Source: Pseudomonas sp. MIACH
Lineage (GTDB): Bacteria > Pseudomonadota > Gammaproteobacteria > Pseudomonadales > Pseudomonadaceae
NCBI RefSeq assembly: GCF_001269925.1
Contig: NZ_LHVO01000052.1
Span: 62,001 to 126,000 of the forward strand
DNA length: 64,000 nucleotides
Direction of reading: 5' to 3'
Shown: positions 1 to 8,226 of the stretch, piece by piece
Layout: each line of letters starts with the position of its first letter
How positions within the stretch are numbered: the stretch's first letter is position 1
The notes under the pieces: model-generated
Told to the model about the DNA's origin: nothing
Databases searched by the model: none
What the model saw: the letters and a program-made list of their open reading frames with translations, nothing else
Translations under genes and position numbers: made by a program

Positions 1-116
1 ATGACAGCAACCTTGCCGTGGAGATCGAACAGACTGGAGGTCATCTTATTTTTATCCTCTGAATTTATTCGCACAGCGAATGTTGAATCTGCCATGCGAA
101 TGAATGTAGGTTACCT

Positions 117-146
117 GAACATCGTTTACAATAGCGAACTCCATTC
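117..146. promoter_or_regulatory. Doubled 11-bp operator (site K)
   Basis: Two boxes, GAACATCGTTT (117-127) and GAACTCCATTC (136-146), have centres 19 bp apart. They match the boxes found before most other operons of this window. A GGATAAC stretch follows the second box directly and could be a -10 element. The site precedes the plus-strand unit starting at 388. Confidence 0.7.
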
Positions 147-153
147 AGGATAA

Positions 154-357
154 CAACGAGATGGACTCATCCTCGGCATTGGCGTCATGCACCCTCAATT
201 CAACGCCGTGGCGGTACCCATTCGCACCCAGGACACCGGGGAAATATACGGTTTGTCTGCTTCTGGTCTGACCTTGGATTGGCCGCGTAAAAAGCTGCTG
301 GCTATTGGCTCCGAACTGGTTGAACTGGCGAAAAAACTGTCTCTCGTTTCCAACTGA
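154..357 (+). pseudogene. C-terminal remnant of an IclR-family regulator
   Basis: The reading frame is open from 154 after a TAA at 151-153 and ends with TGA at 355-357. It encodes about 67 residues with the pattern of the end of an IclR effector domain: GIGVMHPQFNAVAVPI, then GEIYGLSASG, then a helix ending ELVELAKKLS. No DNA-binding part is found upstream, where operator site K lies instead. The sequence is only loosely like the intact IclR protein at 6544-7338, so it seems to come from a different paralogue. Most likely a decayed gene; translation from the ATG at 187 cannot be excluded. Confidence 0.6.
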
Positions 358-387
358 TCCCCTCTGCATCGACCCAGGAGTATTGAA

Positions 388-1302
388 ATGAACCACCGTA
401 ATTCACCGATCCTCGTCACTGGCGGTACAGGTGCCCAAGGCGGGGCAACCGCACGGGCGCTGCTGGCGGCGGGATATCCCGTGAGGGTTTTGACGCGCTC
501 TCCTGACTCTCCTGCTGCGCAGGCGCTGGTCAAACAAGGGGCAACGGTTGTGGCGGGCGACATGGACGATCCCGTGTCTTTGGCCAATGCGCTGCAAGGT
601 ATTTATGGGGTATTTTCGGTCCAGATCCCGGACAGTTCCAACACAGACAGCGAGCGTAAACAGGGCTTCGCGCTGGTGGAGGCCGCCCACCAGGCCGGCG
701 TTCAACACTTCGTGCATACCTCGGTGTGCGAGGCCGGTAAACACACAAGTTTTGCACGCTGGGACAGTGGCTATTGGTGGCAGAAATACTGGACCGATAA
801 GTGGGATATTGAGGAGCACGTTCGCCACGCCGGACTCCCATGCTGGACGGTGCTCAAGCCGGCCTTCATGCTAGACAACTTCACCCTGCCCAAAGCCCGG
901 TACATGTTTCCACACCTGGTGGACGGCAAAATCATCACCGCCTTCGATCCTCAGACCCGTATGCAATTGACCACGGCCGATGACGTCGGCGCCTTTGCAC
1001 GAACAGCGTTTGAATACCCTGAACGGTACAACGGCAAGAGCATCGATCTGGCCAATGAGGCGTTGTCAATGGATGAGGTTGCAGCACTGCTGAGCCGTGT
1101 GCTGCACAGAAACATCATCAGTGAGTCGGTCTCCCCCGACGAGGCTATCGCGGCAGGCTTATTTCCAGGTTGGGTGCGTTCGCAGGAGTGGACAAACGAA
1201 GTGGGTTATCGCGCTGACATTAACGCGCTGGCTGCCTACGAAGTGCCACTTACACCGCTGGAGCAGTGGGTAAAAAACCATACCCGTGAGTTTCCGGGCT
1301 GA
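388..1302 (+). CDS. NmrA-like NAD(P)-binding protein
   Basis: 304 residues with an N-terminal Rossmann motif VTGGTGAQGGATARAL and the layout of NmrA/atypical SDR proteins; there is no SDR Tyr-x-x-x-Lys of the classical type. The start is supported by an AGGAG 7-8 bases upstream. Family members act as redox sensors or as NAD(P)H-dependent reductases; the substrate cannot be read from the sequence. It is first in a two-gene plus-strand unit with the crotonase at 1351 and lies downstream of the doubled operator at 117-146, so it probably belongs to the same regulon. Confidence 0.85.
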   Translation: MNHRNSPILVTGGTGAQGGATARALLAAGYPVRVLTRSPDSPAAQALVKQGATVVAGDMDDPVSLANALQGIYGVFSVQIPDSSNTDSERKQGFALVEAAHQAGVQHFVHTSVCEAGKHTSFARWDSGYWWQKYWTDKWDIEEHVRHAGLPCWTVLKPAFMLDNFTLPKARYMFPHLVDGKIITAFDPQTRMQLTTADDVGAFARTAFEYPERYNGKSIDLANEALSMDEVAALLSRVLHRNIISESVSPDEAIAAGLFPGWVRSQEWTNEVGYRADINALAAYEVPLTPLEQWVKNHTREFPG

Positions 1303-1350
1303 TTGTAGAGACGCCTGTCGGTGCACGCCCAAACGCTCAAGGAGCCATAT

Positions 1351-2151
1351 ATGCCTAATCTTTATGACTTGCCGCCAGAAATCCAGGTGACTGCCGAAGG
1401 CGGCCTGCGCCTGATCACTCTTAATCGGCCCGACGACCTCAATGCATCATCTACCGATATGTTATTCGCCTATCCAAAACTGTTTCGCGCCCTGGCCGAA
1501 GACAGTGAAGCACGTGTTGCCATCCTGACCGGTGCCGGCCGTGCCTTCAGCGCCGGTGGCGACTTTCAGCACTTCGTCAAGACGCTGGAAGATTCCGACT
1601 TTGCTCGGTCGGTGCAGGAAAATGCCCGGCGCACCATTCTCAGTTTCATTGATCTGCCCATTCCGATTATCGCCGCAGTGAATGGCCCGGCCGTGGGGTG
1701 GGGCGCGACCATGGCCACCCTGTGCGACATCGTGCTGATGTCGGAAAAATCGTTCATGGCCGAGCCGCACATCAATATCGGCTTGGTCGTGGGCGACGGC
1801 ATTTCGGTGGCCTGGCCGCTTTACACCAGCCTATTAAGAGCCAAGGAATTGATCTTCACGGGAGATCGCATCACCCCACAGCAAGCCATGGAGTACGGGC
1901 TGGCCAACCGCGTAGTCGCGCCGGAAAAACTCATGGAAGAAGCCCGCACATTGGCCGAAAAGCTGCTCAAACAACCCAGCCAGGCACTGCGTGAAACCAA
2001 AAAAATCATGAACAGCTACCTGCATCGTAGCGCTGCCCAAGTGCTTGACACCACCTTGGGGCGGCAGTTGGCGGCCACCTTGAGTGAAGAACACCACAGC
2101 CTCGCGACGGCATTCATTACCCAGCAAAGACGTACACAGAAGAAGCTTTGA
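1351..2151 (+). CDS. Enoyl-CoA hydratase/isomerase family protein with altered active site
   Basis: 266 residues from the ATG at 1351, which has AAGGAG six bases upstream. Crotonase fold: oxyanion-hole segment FSAGGD near residue 70 and the central helix GATMATLCD. The two glutamates of true hydratases are missing; the equivalent segments read GWGAT and PHINIGLVVGDG. A His and Asp in the second segment resemble those of beta-diketone hydrolases and of the crotonase at 2942-3739. It may therefore be an isomerase or a C-C hydrolase rather than a hydratase. Second gene of the unit starting at 388. Confidence 0.85.
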   Translation: MPNLYDLPPEIQVTAEGGLRLITLNRPDDLNASSTDMLFAYPKLFRALAEDSEARVAILTGAGRAFSAGGDFQHFVKTLEDSDFARSVQENARRTILSFIDLPIPIIAAVNGPAVGWGATMATLCDIVLMSEKSFMAEPHINIGLVVGDGISVAWPLYTSLLRAKELIFTGDRITPQQAMEYGLANRVVAPEKLMEEARTLAEKLLKQPSQALRETKKIMNSYLHRSAAQVLDTTLGRQLAATLSEEHHSLATAFITQQRRTQKKL

Positions 2152-2218
2152 TCACTTCTAGACCAACCAACTGGCTTTCTGCTGGGGATCGCCAACGGCC
2201 TGATTTCTCGTCTTAAAA

Positions 2219-2911
2219 TCAGACCCTGCCGTTGACCGCGATCGACGCGCCAGTGATTGCCGACGCTGCGTCAGACGCCAAAAACAGAATCACCTGGGCG
2301 ATCTGTGAAGGTTGGACCCATCGCGTGAAGTCAGCATCTGCCATGTCTGTTCTGTTCTGCGGCGTATCGATAATCGACGGCAAGATCGCGTTGACGGTGA
2401 CCCCATGATCCTTCAGCTCTTCAGCCACCGCCTCGGTCAGTCGCACCACCCCGGCCTTGGACGCGGCATAGGCACCCATGCCCAAGGCTGCCTTGCTGGC
2501 AGCACCGGCTGCAATGTTGACGATGCGCCCTGCCCCGCTTGCCTTCAGATGGGCGAGTGAGGCTTTGCAGGCCGTCGCGGCAGTACGCAGGTTCATCTGG
2601 TACAGCAGATCCCAGGTCGCCAGATCGCCGTCCTCCAGCGTTTCCCAGCGAAACCCGCCCGCGACGTTAATCAGCGCATCCACACTGCCAAAATGCGCCT
2701 GGACCTTGGCCAAGGCACTGTTTGCCGCGGCCAGGTCCGTCAGGTCCACATCGCCCAGCAACAACTGCCCACTGAACTCGGCGTTGATCGCTGGCAGAGC
2801 CTGCGCCGCCCGATCTACCAGCGCCACCTGCCAGCCTGCCTGTGCAAATGATCGGCCTACTGCAACACCCAGGCTGCCGAAGCCGCCCGTAATCACCGCG
2901 GTCTTACTCAT
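2219..2911 (-). CDS. Short-chain dehydrogenase/reductase
   Basis: 230 residues, a compact classical SDR: cofactor motif TGGFGSLG near residue 8, NVAG near 83, catalytic YAASK near 150. It presumably interconverts an alcohol and a ketone, or a hydroxyacyl-CoA and ketoacyl-CoA, using NAD(P). Last gene of the minus-strand operon that begins at 6196, about 30 bases after the crotonase. It converges on the crotonase ending at 2151. Confidence 0.9.
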   Translation of the reverse strand: MSKTAVITGGFGSLGVAVGRSFAQAGWQVALVDRAAQALPAINAEFSGQLLLGDVDLTDLAAANSALAKVQAHFGSVDALINVAGGFRWETLEDGDLATWDLLYQMNLRTAATACKASLAHLKASGAGRIVNIAAGAASKAALGMGAYAASKAGVVRLTEAVAEELKDHGVTVNAILPSIIDTPQNRTDMADADFTRWVQPSQIAQVILFLASDAASAITGASIAVNGRV

Positions 2912-2941
2912 ATCAGATGCCCTTTTTCAATACAGTGAGTG

Positions 2942-3739
2942 TCAGCGACCCTTGAATACCGGTTTACGTTTTTCCCGGAACGCATTGACTGCTTCCTGAT
3001 GGTCTTCGGTCTGGTTGGACAAGGCCTCGTAGGCGAACGAGGCATCGATCACCGAGCTGACGATCTGCTTGAGGCTGATGTTGACCGCAAGCTTGGTCCA
3101 CTGGATGGCTTTCGAGGCGCCCTGGGCCAGCTTGAGCGCCATCGCCTGGACGGTTTCGTCAAGCTCTTCGGCCGCGACAGCATGGTTGATCAAGCCGATA
3201 CGGGCAGCCTCTTCGCCGGTCAATGCCTCGCCCGTCAGTAGATACTCCTTGGCCTTCGCATAACCGATCAGTTGCGGCCAGATGGCCGCGCCGCCATCAC
3301 CGGCGACAAAACCCACGCTGACATGAGGATCGCCGATTTTGGCGGTTAACGTGGCGTAGGTCAGGTCACAGAAGAGTGCCAGGGTGGCGCCCAGGCCTAT
3401 GGCATGACCGTTGATTTTGGCAATGATCGGTTTAGGACAATCAAGCATCGAAAAGAGCAGTTGCTTGCCACGGCGCATGCCGTCGATAAATCGCTGGGGC
3501 TCATCGATGACCAGTTGCATTTCTTCAAGGTCGCCGCCCGCGCTGAAAGCACGGCCGGCACCGGTCAGGATCACCACGCGGGTCTGCTCGTCGTATCCGA
3601 CTTCGGTGAACACTCTGCCCAATTCCTCATCCATGCCCGCATCCACGGCATTGAGTGAGTCAGGACGGTTGAAGGTGATCGTCAAAATACCGTTCTCATC
3701 GCGTTCCAGCTTGAGCGCTTTATAACTTGAAAAATCCAT
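2942..3739 (-). CDS. Enoyl-CoA hydratase/isomerase family protein
   Basis: 265 residues, complete crotonase fold with oxyanion segment FSAGGD near residue 68. As in the protein at 1351, the usual catalytic glutamates are absent: the segments read GLGATLALFCD and DPHVSVGFVAGDGG. The conserved His and Asp of the second segment align with two catalytic residues of 6-oxocamphor hydrolase, but the other His of that enzyme is not present here. Its C-terminus FREKRKPVFKGR is typical of the superfamily. It lies between the rubredoxin and an SDR in a P450 operon, so it probably acts on an early ring-derived intermediate. Confidence 0.87.
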   Translation of the reverse strand: MDFSSYKALKLERDENGILTITFNRPDSLNAVDAGMDEELGRVFTEVGYDEQTRVVILTGAGRAFSAGGDLEEMQLVIDEPQRFIDGMRRGKQLLFSMLDCPKPIIAKINGHAIGLGATLALFCDLTYATLTAKIGDPHVSVGFVAGDGGAAIWPQLIGYAKAKEYLLTGEALTGEEAARIGLINHAVAAEELDETVQAMALKLAQGASKAIQWTKLAVNISLKQIVSSVIDASFAYEALSNQTEDHQEAVNAFREKRKPVFKGR

Positions 3740-3802
3740 TCGGGTATCCTTTTGGAAGTAGGTTGACGTCCTGGACGTCTATCGCCTTAAGGTGCGAGAC
3801 AA

Positions 3803-3967
3803 TCAGACTTCGACCATGGTGAAATCAACTTTGGCGGCACCACATTCAGGGCACATCCAGTCTTCGGGAATATCTGCCCAGCGCGTCCCGGGGGCGATGC
3901 CCTCTTCGGGCAGACCCAAGGCTTCGTCATAAAAAAAACCGCAGAAAATGCATTGCCACTGTTTCAT
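3803..3967 (-). CDS. Rubredoxin
   Basis: A 54-residue protein easily missed because of its size. It has the two iron-binding knuckles CIFCG (residues 6-10) and CPECG (residues 39-43), the spacer with PEEGIAPGTRW, and Asp-Trp before the second knuckle; all are rubredoxin hallmarks. The ATG at 3967 has AGGAGT upstream and starts 9 bases after the P450 stop. Rubredoxins carry single electrons, usually to alkane monooxygenases; placement directly behind a P450 suggests it serves that enzyme or a reductase nearby. No rubredoxin reductase is adjacent. Confidence 0.93.
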   Translation of the reverse strand: MKQWQCIFCGFFYDEALGLPEEGIAPGTRWADIPEDWMCPECGAAKVDFTMVEV

Positions 3968-3976
3968 CTCGACTCC

Positions 3977-5176
3977 TTAGATAACGTCCCAGACCAGCGG
4001 CAAATGAAGCACCCCATTCACCGCTCCTGACGCCGTACGCGCTTGCTCGCCTGGCTTCACGCGAAAATCTGGAATGCGCTTGAGCCATTCCTGCAGGAAC
4101 ACCTTGATCTCGGTGCGGGCCAGAAACGACCCGGGGCAGCGGTGCGGACCATTGCCGAAGGCTGCGTGGATCACTGGCTTGCGTGTCAAGTCGACATCCA
4201 TGGGATCGGCAAAGCGGCGTTCGTCGAGACCGAAAAGCGCATTCGGAACCTGAATCTGATCGCCGTCTTTGAGCGGCACACCTTTGAAGTCGAAATCGCC
4301 AGTCACGACCCGCGCGGTATTGGTGACCCCGTGACGACGAATCAATTCGTCGACCGCGGTATTGATCAATTGGGGATCGTCAACCAATTGCTGCCTTTTA
4401 GTTGGGTGATCAGCCAGGAAGCGGCAGATAAAACTCATCATTGAAGCAACGGTGTCCAAGCCACCGAACAGCACCACAATCAGCATGCCAAACATCCGTT
4501 CGGGCCGGATCGGTTCACCGTCGATCTGCGCATTGACGATCAGGCTGATCACATCGTTGCCAGGCTTGAGCGTCCGTTCCTGAATCCACTTTCCAAGGTA
4601 GCGTTGCAGTAAAACCTGCGACTCGATGCGCTCTTCCAACGTGCCGCGCACGGCCATCTCCGCCATCGTCAGCAACTCAAGGCGATCACTGCTGGGCAGG
4701 TCCACCAGGCGCAAAAAAATCAGGATCGGCAACATTTTGGCGAAGTCGTTGACGAACTCACACTGACCGTTCGCCTGAAAACCTTCGATCAACTCGATCG
4801 TCAGAGCCCTGATATCGTCTTCCATAGAGGCAATGGCCTGCGGTAGGAAAGACGGTGTGATCAACGCTCGATAAGCCGTATGTTCCGGCACATCCAATTC
4901 CAGCGGAACCAGAGTGATTTGCGGCGTAGGCGGGATGTTTACGATGCGATGAGAGAAACGAGCACCATCTTTCTGGATGACTTCAATGTCCTCGGCGCGG
5001 GTGGCGATCCAGTGCCCGCCGTTATAAGGCGACCAGACAATGTCAGGGCCGTCATGCAGCACCTTCCAGGCAAGGTGCACGTCGGTCTCGGCGCCTGCCG
5101 GATGAAGGCAGTCGAAATCAACCACCAGATGGGGCGGGACATGTGCAGGTACTGTCCAGTTATCAGGGTAAGTCAC
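3977..5176 (-). CDS. CYP101 (P450cam)-like cytochrome P450
   Basis: 399 residues. It resembles P450cam along its length: PPHLVVDFD near residue 15, GGHWIATR near 54, GGLDTVASM with the oxygen-activating Asp-Thr near 240, and the haem loop FGNGPHRCPG with Cys at about 347, ending in LPLVWD as P450cam does. The Tyr that binds the camphor ketone in P450cam is not evident (the segment reads TPQITLVPLE), so the substrate probably differs. Electrons likely come from the putidaredoxin pair at 16202-17804 or from the adjacent rubredoxin. Soluble; no membrane anchor. Confidence 0.93.
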   Translation of the reverse strand: MTYPDNWTVPAHVPPHLVVDFDCLHPAGAETDVHLAWKVLHDGPDIVWSPYNGGHWIATRAEDIEVIQKDGARFSHRIVNIPPTPQITLVPLELDVPEHTAYRALITPSFLPQAIASMEDDIRALTIELIEGFQANGQCEFVNDFAKMLPILIFLRLVDLPSSDRLELLTMAEMAVRGTLEERIESQVLLQRYLGKWIQERTLKPGNDVISLIVNAQIDGEPIRPERMFGMLIVVLFGGLDTVASMMSFICRFLADHPTKRQQLVDDPQLINTAVDELIRRHGVTNTARVVTGDFDFKGVPLKDGDQIQVPNALFGLDERRFADPMDVDLTRKPVIHAAFGNGPHRCPGSFLARTEIKVFLQEWLKRIPDFRVKPGEQARTASGAVNGVLHLPLVWDVI

Positions 5177-5281
5177 GTTACTTCCCTCCTCTGCCGTCTC
5201 TGGTCACAAAGCGGCTGTTATTGTTGTTTTTATTAACGTCGCAAGCGACGAACTCGATCCCAATTACCGCGACTGCCAGCT

Positions 5282-6196
5282 TTAAACAGGATCCCAGGTA
5301 AAGACGTCGCCGGAGCGATCCATGGGTATGAAGGAGCCTTTCAGCGCGGGCATACCGTGCTCAGCCAGGGTTTCAGGGGTCCAGCCTTCCGAGCGCTGTA
5401 CCGATCGGATCGGTCGCGGCTGGCTCATCAAAAATATCTCGTTATTACGCACCGCAAACACCTGAGCGTTGACCTCAGCTGCCTGATCACTGGCCAGGTA
5501 CACGCAAATGGGGGCGATTTTTGCCGGCGTCATCTGTTTGATTTTTTCGACGCGGGCCTGCTGCTCAGGCGTATCGGTGGGTATGGCGCCAATCATGCGA
5601 CTGAACGCGAAAGGCGCGACACAGTTCGACCGGACATTGAATTTTTGCATGTCCAGGGCGATGGACTTGGACAACGCCATAATGCCCAGCTTCGCCGCGT
5701 TGTAGTTGGCTTGACCGAGGTTGCCGATCAGGCCAGAGGTAGAAGTCATGTGCACGAAGCACCCCGACTCCTGTTCCTTGAAATAGTTGGCGGCAGCGCG
5801 GCTGACGTAGAAGGTGCCGTAGAGATGGACCTTAAGTACCGCGTCAAACTCTTCGGCTGTCATTTTGTGAAAAAAACGGTCACGCAAGATACCGGCGTTG
5901 TTGACCACGACATCGATCCGCCCATAGGTTTGCACCGCCTGCTCGATCAGCCTGGCCGCCGCCGCCGGGTCGGAAACACTGTCGGTATTGGCCACGGCAT
6001 CGCCGCCGGCGGCCCTGATCTCATCCGCAACTTTCTGCGCGGGCCCGACATCCAGCCCCTCACCACTGACAGAGGCCCCCACATCGTTGACCACCACCTT
6101 GGCACCGTATTTCGCCATGAGCAGTGCAATGTCTCGCCCAATCCCGCCACCGGAGCCCGTGACGACCACCACCTTGCCCTTAACCATATCCGTCAT
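5282..6196 (-). CDS. SDR of the MFE-2 hydroxyacyl-CoA dehydrogenase type
   Basis: 304 residues: TGSGGGIGRD near 14, NNAG near 100, catalytic YNAAK near 160, then a C-terminal extension ending RSGDVFTWDPV. The layout resembles the (3R)-hydroxyacyl-CoA dehydrogenase domain of peroxisomal multifunctional enzyme 2. It is a close paralogue of the SDR at 50409-51326, which shares even the C-terminal tail. First gene of the P450/rubredoxin operon. The promoter gap upstream holds operator site I. Confidence 0.9.
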   Translation of the reverse strand: MTDMVKGKVVVVTGSGGGIGRDIALLMAKYGAKVVVNDVGASVSGEGLDVGPAQKVADEIRAAGGDAVANTDSVSDPAAAARLIEQAVQTYGRIDVVVNNAGILRDRFFHKMTAEEFDAVLKVHLYGTFYVSRAAANYFKEQESGCFVHMTSTSGLIGNLGQANYNAAKLGIMALSKSIALDMQKFNVRSNCVAPFAFSRMIGAIPTDTPEQQARVEKIKQMTPAKIAPICVYLASDQAAEVNAQVFAVRNNEIFLMSQPRPIRSVQRSEGWTPETLAEHGMPALKGSFIPMDRSGDVFTWDPV

Positions 6197-6543
6197 GCCT
6201 GATCCCTCGATCGTGAATACTCATCACCTATAATCCCGGACAGGCTCACAGCAGCGAGCAGATAGCCGCAATTTGAGGTGATCACTCGCAGCAGAATACT
6301 GAACAGCATTCACATATGCAAACAAATAAGCCGTTCAGAAAGCACCAAAAAAAACTGCGTACTGAGCAAATTCCTTCTATAAATAAGCCATAGGCTCAGA
6401 AAATATTGGCTACAGCGCAGCATTTACAGGGCGTTCAAGATCAAAGGGAATTGTTAAACGGTATTTGGTATGATGCACAACTACTTCAAGCAGTACCGTT
6501 GCATGCGATGGCCTAGACATCAGTACAACGATTTTGATCAATC
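6197..6543. promoter_or_regulatory. Divergent promoter region with operator site I
   Basis: No gene is seen in this 347-base, AT-rich gap. A perfect-pattern box GAACAGCATTC lies at 6301-6311, with a left half-box AAAC placed 19 bp further on (6320-6323). A weaker box, AAACGGTATTT, lies at 6456-6466 nearer the IclR gene and might serve autoregulation. The region drives the minus operon at 6196 and the plus-strand IclR gene. Confidence 0.6.
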
Positions 6544-7338
6544 ATGGAAAAGGTAATACACGTGGATAGTGCTGAATCTCAAGTATCCATGGGCCCACGC
6601 TCTGTAACGCGGATCCTGGGCCTGTTCGAAACCCTGGCCAAGGCCGTCGACGGCCTTTCACTGGCCGAATTGAGCGTGACTCTGGAATCCCCGAAAAGCA
6701 GTCTGTTAACGCTGCTGCGTCCGCTGGTCGCTGAAGGCTATCTCAGCCATGGCAGCAATCGTTACCGGCTTGGTCCGTTTATATACCGGCTGGCGGGAGA
6801 CATCCTGGCCACCCGCAACTTCCCCAAGCTGATGCGCCCCTATCTCGAAGAGTTGGCCGTCAAGTCTGGCGAAAGCGTGTACCTGTCCGTGATCGATATG
6901 GAGTCACAGATGGTTACCCACATCGACGGTATCGACTCACAGAACCCGGTGCGTTACGTTTCGCCGCTGGGTGCTCCACGTCCTCTCCACTGCACAGCCC
7001 CTGGTCGTCTGTTGTTGGCTTATCAGGATGAGCGTAGCCAGGAGACCTACCTCAAGTCCGCCAAGCTGAAGGCCATGACTTGGCGCACCATCACAGATCG
7101 CAGCACGTTGAAAAAGCAGCTGAAAGAGATTCGTGAAACCGGCGTCTCCATCAGCATCAGCGAGCTAAGCGAAGGCGCCGCCGGCATTGCAGTACCGGTC
7201 CACAACACCGACGGTACAGTCGCTGCAGCGTTGGTGATCGCAGCACCTGCCGAACGCATGCAGCACAAACTCAATGAGCTGCGCGAGCTACTGATTTCAG
7301 TAGGCACCGCCGCATCCGGTCTGCTCGGTCACGCATGA
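6544..7338 (+). CDS. IclR-family transcriptional regulator
   Basis: 264 residues. An N-terminal winged helix-turn-helix (about 20-85: SVTRILGLFETL, LSLAELSVTL, SPKSSLLTLLRPL, RYRLG) is followed by the IclR effector domain with SPLGAPRPLHCTAPGRLLL and GAAGIAVPV. It is the only intact IclR protein in the window, sits centrally, and IclR proteins commonly bind short palindromes as dimers or tetramers. It is the leading candidate to bind the doubled GAACnnnGTTC operators (inference). The terpenoid dit clusters are also run by an IclR protein (DitR). Effector unknown. Confidence 0.93.
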   Translation: MEKVIHVDSAESQVSMGPRSVTRILGLFETLAKAVDGLSLAELSVTLESPKSSLLTLLRPLVAEGYLSHGSNRYRLGPFIYRLAGDILATRNFPKLMRPYLEELAVKSGESVYLSVIDMESQMVTHIDGIDSQNPVRYVSPLGAPRPLHCTAPGRLLLAYQDERSQETYLKSAKLKAMTWRTITDRSTLKKQLKEIRETGVSISISELSEGAAGIAVPVHNTDGTVAAALVIAAPAERMQHKLNELRELLISVGTAASGLLGHA

Positions 7339-7347
7339 GCAACCGCT

Positions 7348-7385
7348 GCAACACCTGATTCGATTCCATCGGAATTGGGTGTTGC
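7348..7385. terminator. Stem-loop between convergent genes
   Basis: GCAACACC (7348-7355) pairs with GGTGTTGC (7378-7385), with an inner ATTCC/GGAAT stem. It lies between the IclR stop and the CitE-like stop. There is no strong T-run on either side, so termination is probable but not certain. Confidence 0.55.
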
Positions 7386-7393
7386 ACTACAAC

Positions 7394-8185
7394 CTAGGCG
7401 GACTCGCCTTGAGCGATGATTTTTCGCGCTTTGAGCAGCACCGGTAGATCGACCATTTCCCCGCGCACCCGCACTGCGCCGTCATTCGAGAGTGCGAAGG
7501 CCTGGACGACCTCCCTGGCCCAGGCCATCTCACGCTCGGAGGGGCTGAACACCTGATTGACCAGAGGCACCTGCCGCGGGTGGATACACATCTTGCCGCC
7601 GAAGCCGAGCGCCTTGCCGTGCGAGGCCTCATGCCTTATCGCATCCTGGTTATCGATGCTGACACTGACCCCATCGATCGGCCCTTCAATACGTGCCACC
7701 CGCGAGGCGACGACGATTTGCGAGCGCGCGTACAACAAGGCGTCATCACTGCCATCACAGCCCACGTCCAATTGATAGTCCACTGACCCAAAAGCGATGC
7801 GCTGGACCCCAGGGGCTTGCGCCACGATCAGCACTTGATGGATACCCAGCGCGGTTTCCACTAAAGCGATAATCGGCGCCTGCGTCACCTCGCGTAAAGC
7901 CAGGAATGGCTCCAGGGTCTCAGACTTCGGCAGCATCACACTCTCGACGTTAATTGACGACAACAGTGCTAGATCGTCAGCGAACCAGGGCGAACCGTAG
8001 GCGTTAATCCGCAGGCAGACACGCGCGCCGCCCGCCACGGCTGTGCGCACATGCTCACGAGCCTGAGGTTTATCGGCATCGGCCACCGCGTCCTCCAGAT
8101 CAATGATCACGACGTCGGCACCCGCTGCATAGGCTTTGGCAAAACGCTCAGGGCGATTACCGGGAACGAACAAATAGGAACGCAT
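7394..8185 (-). CDS. HpcH/HpaI (CitE-like) acyl-CoA lyase
   Basis: 263 residues of the citrate-lyase-beta fold: RSYLFVPGNRPERF at the start, DLEDAV near 30, MLPKSE near 84, ALVETALGI near 106, FGSVDYQLD near 131 and GFGGKMCIHP near 195. Family members split 3-hydroxy-acyl-CoAs such as citramalyl-CoA or malyl-CoA with Mg2+. The gene directly upstream encodes a mesaconyl/itaconyl-CoA hydratase-like protein, so the pair could convert a C5 unsaturated CoA ester to acetyl-CoA plus pyruvate. Last gene of the operon starting at 13941. Confidence 0.9.
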   Translation of the reverse strand: MRSYLFVPGNRPERFAKAYAAGADVVIIDLEDAVADADKPQAREHVRTAVAGGARVCLRINAYGSPWFADDLALLSSINVESVMLPKSETLEPFLALREVTQAPIIALVETALGIHQVLIVAQAPGVQRIAFGSVDYQLDVGCDGSDDALLYARSQIVVASRVARIEGPIDGVSVSIDNQDAIRHEASHGKALGFGGKMCIHPRQVPLVNQVFSPSEREMAWAREVVQAFALSNDGAVRVRGEMVDLPVLLKARKIIAQGESA

Positions 8186-8226
8186 GGGTTCTCCTTGATG
8201 CTAAGTCACTGGATCGCGGCGCAGGG

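Noticed and set aside
1..153. A 50-codon frame at the left edge
   Set aside because: It covers operator site K and has no family resemblance or ribosome site in view; most likely non-coding or chance.
2152..2218. A terminator between the convergent genes at 2151 and 2219
   Set aside because: I could not find a convincing stem-loop in this 67-base gap.
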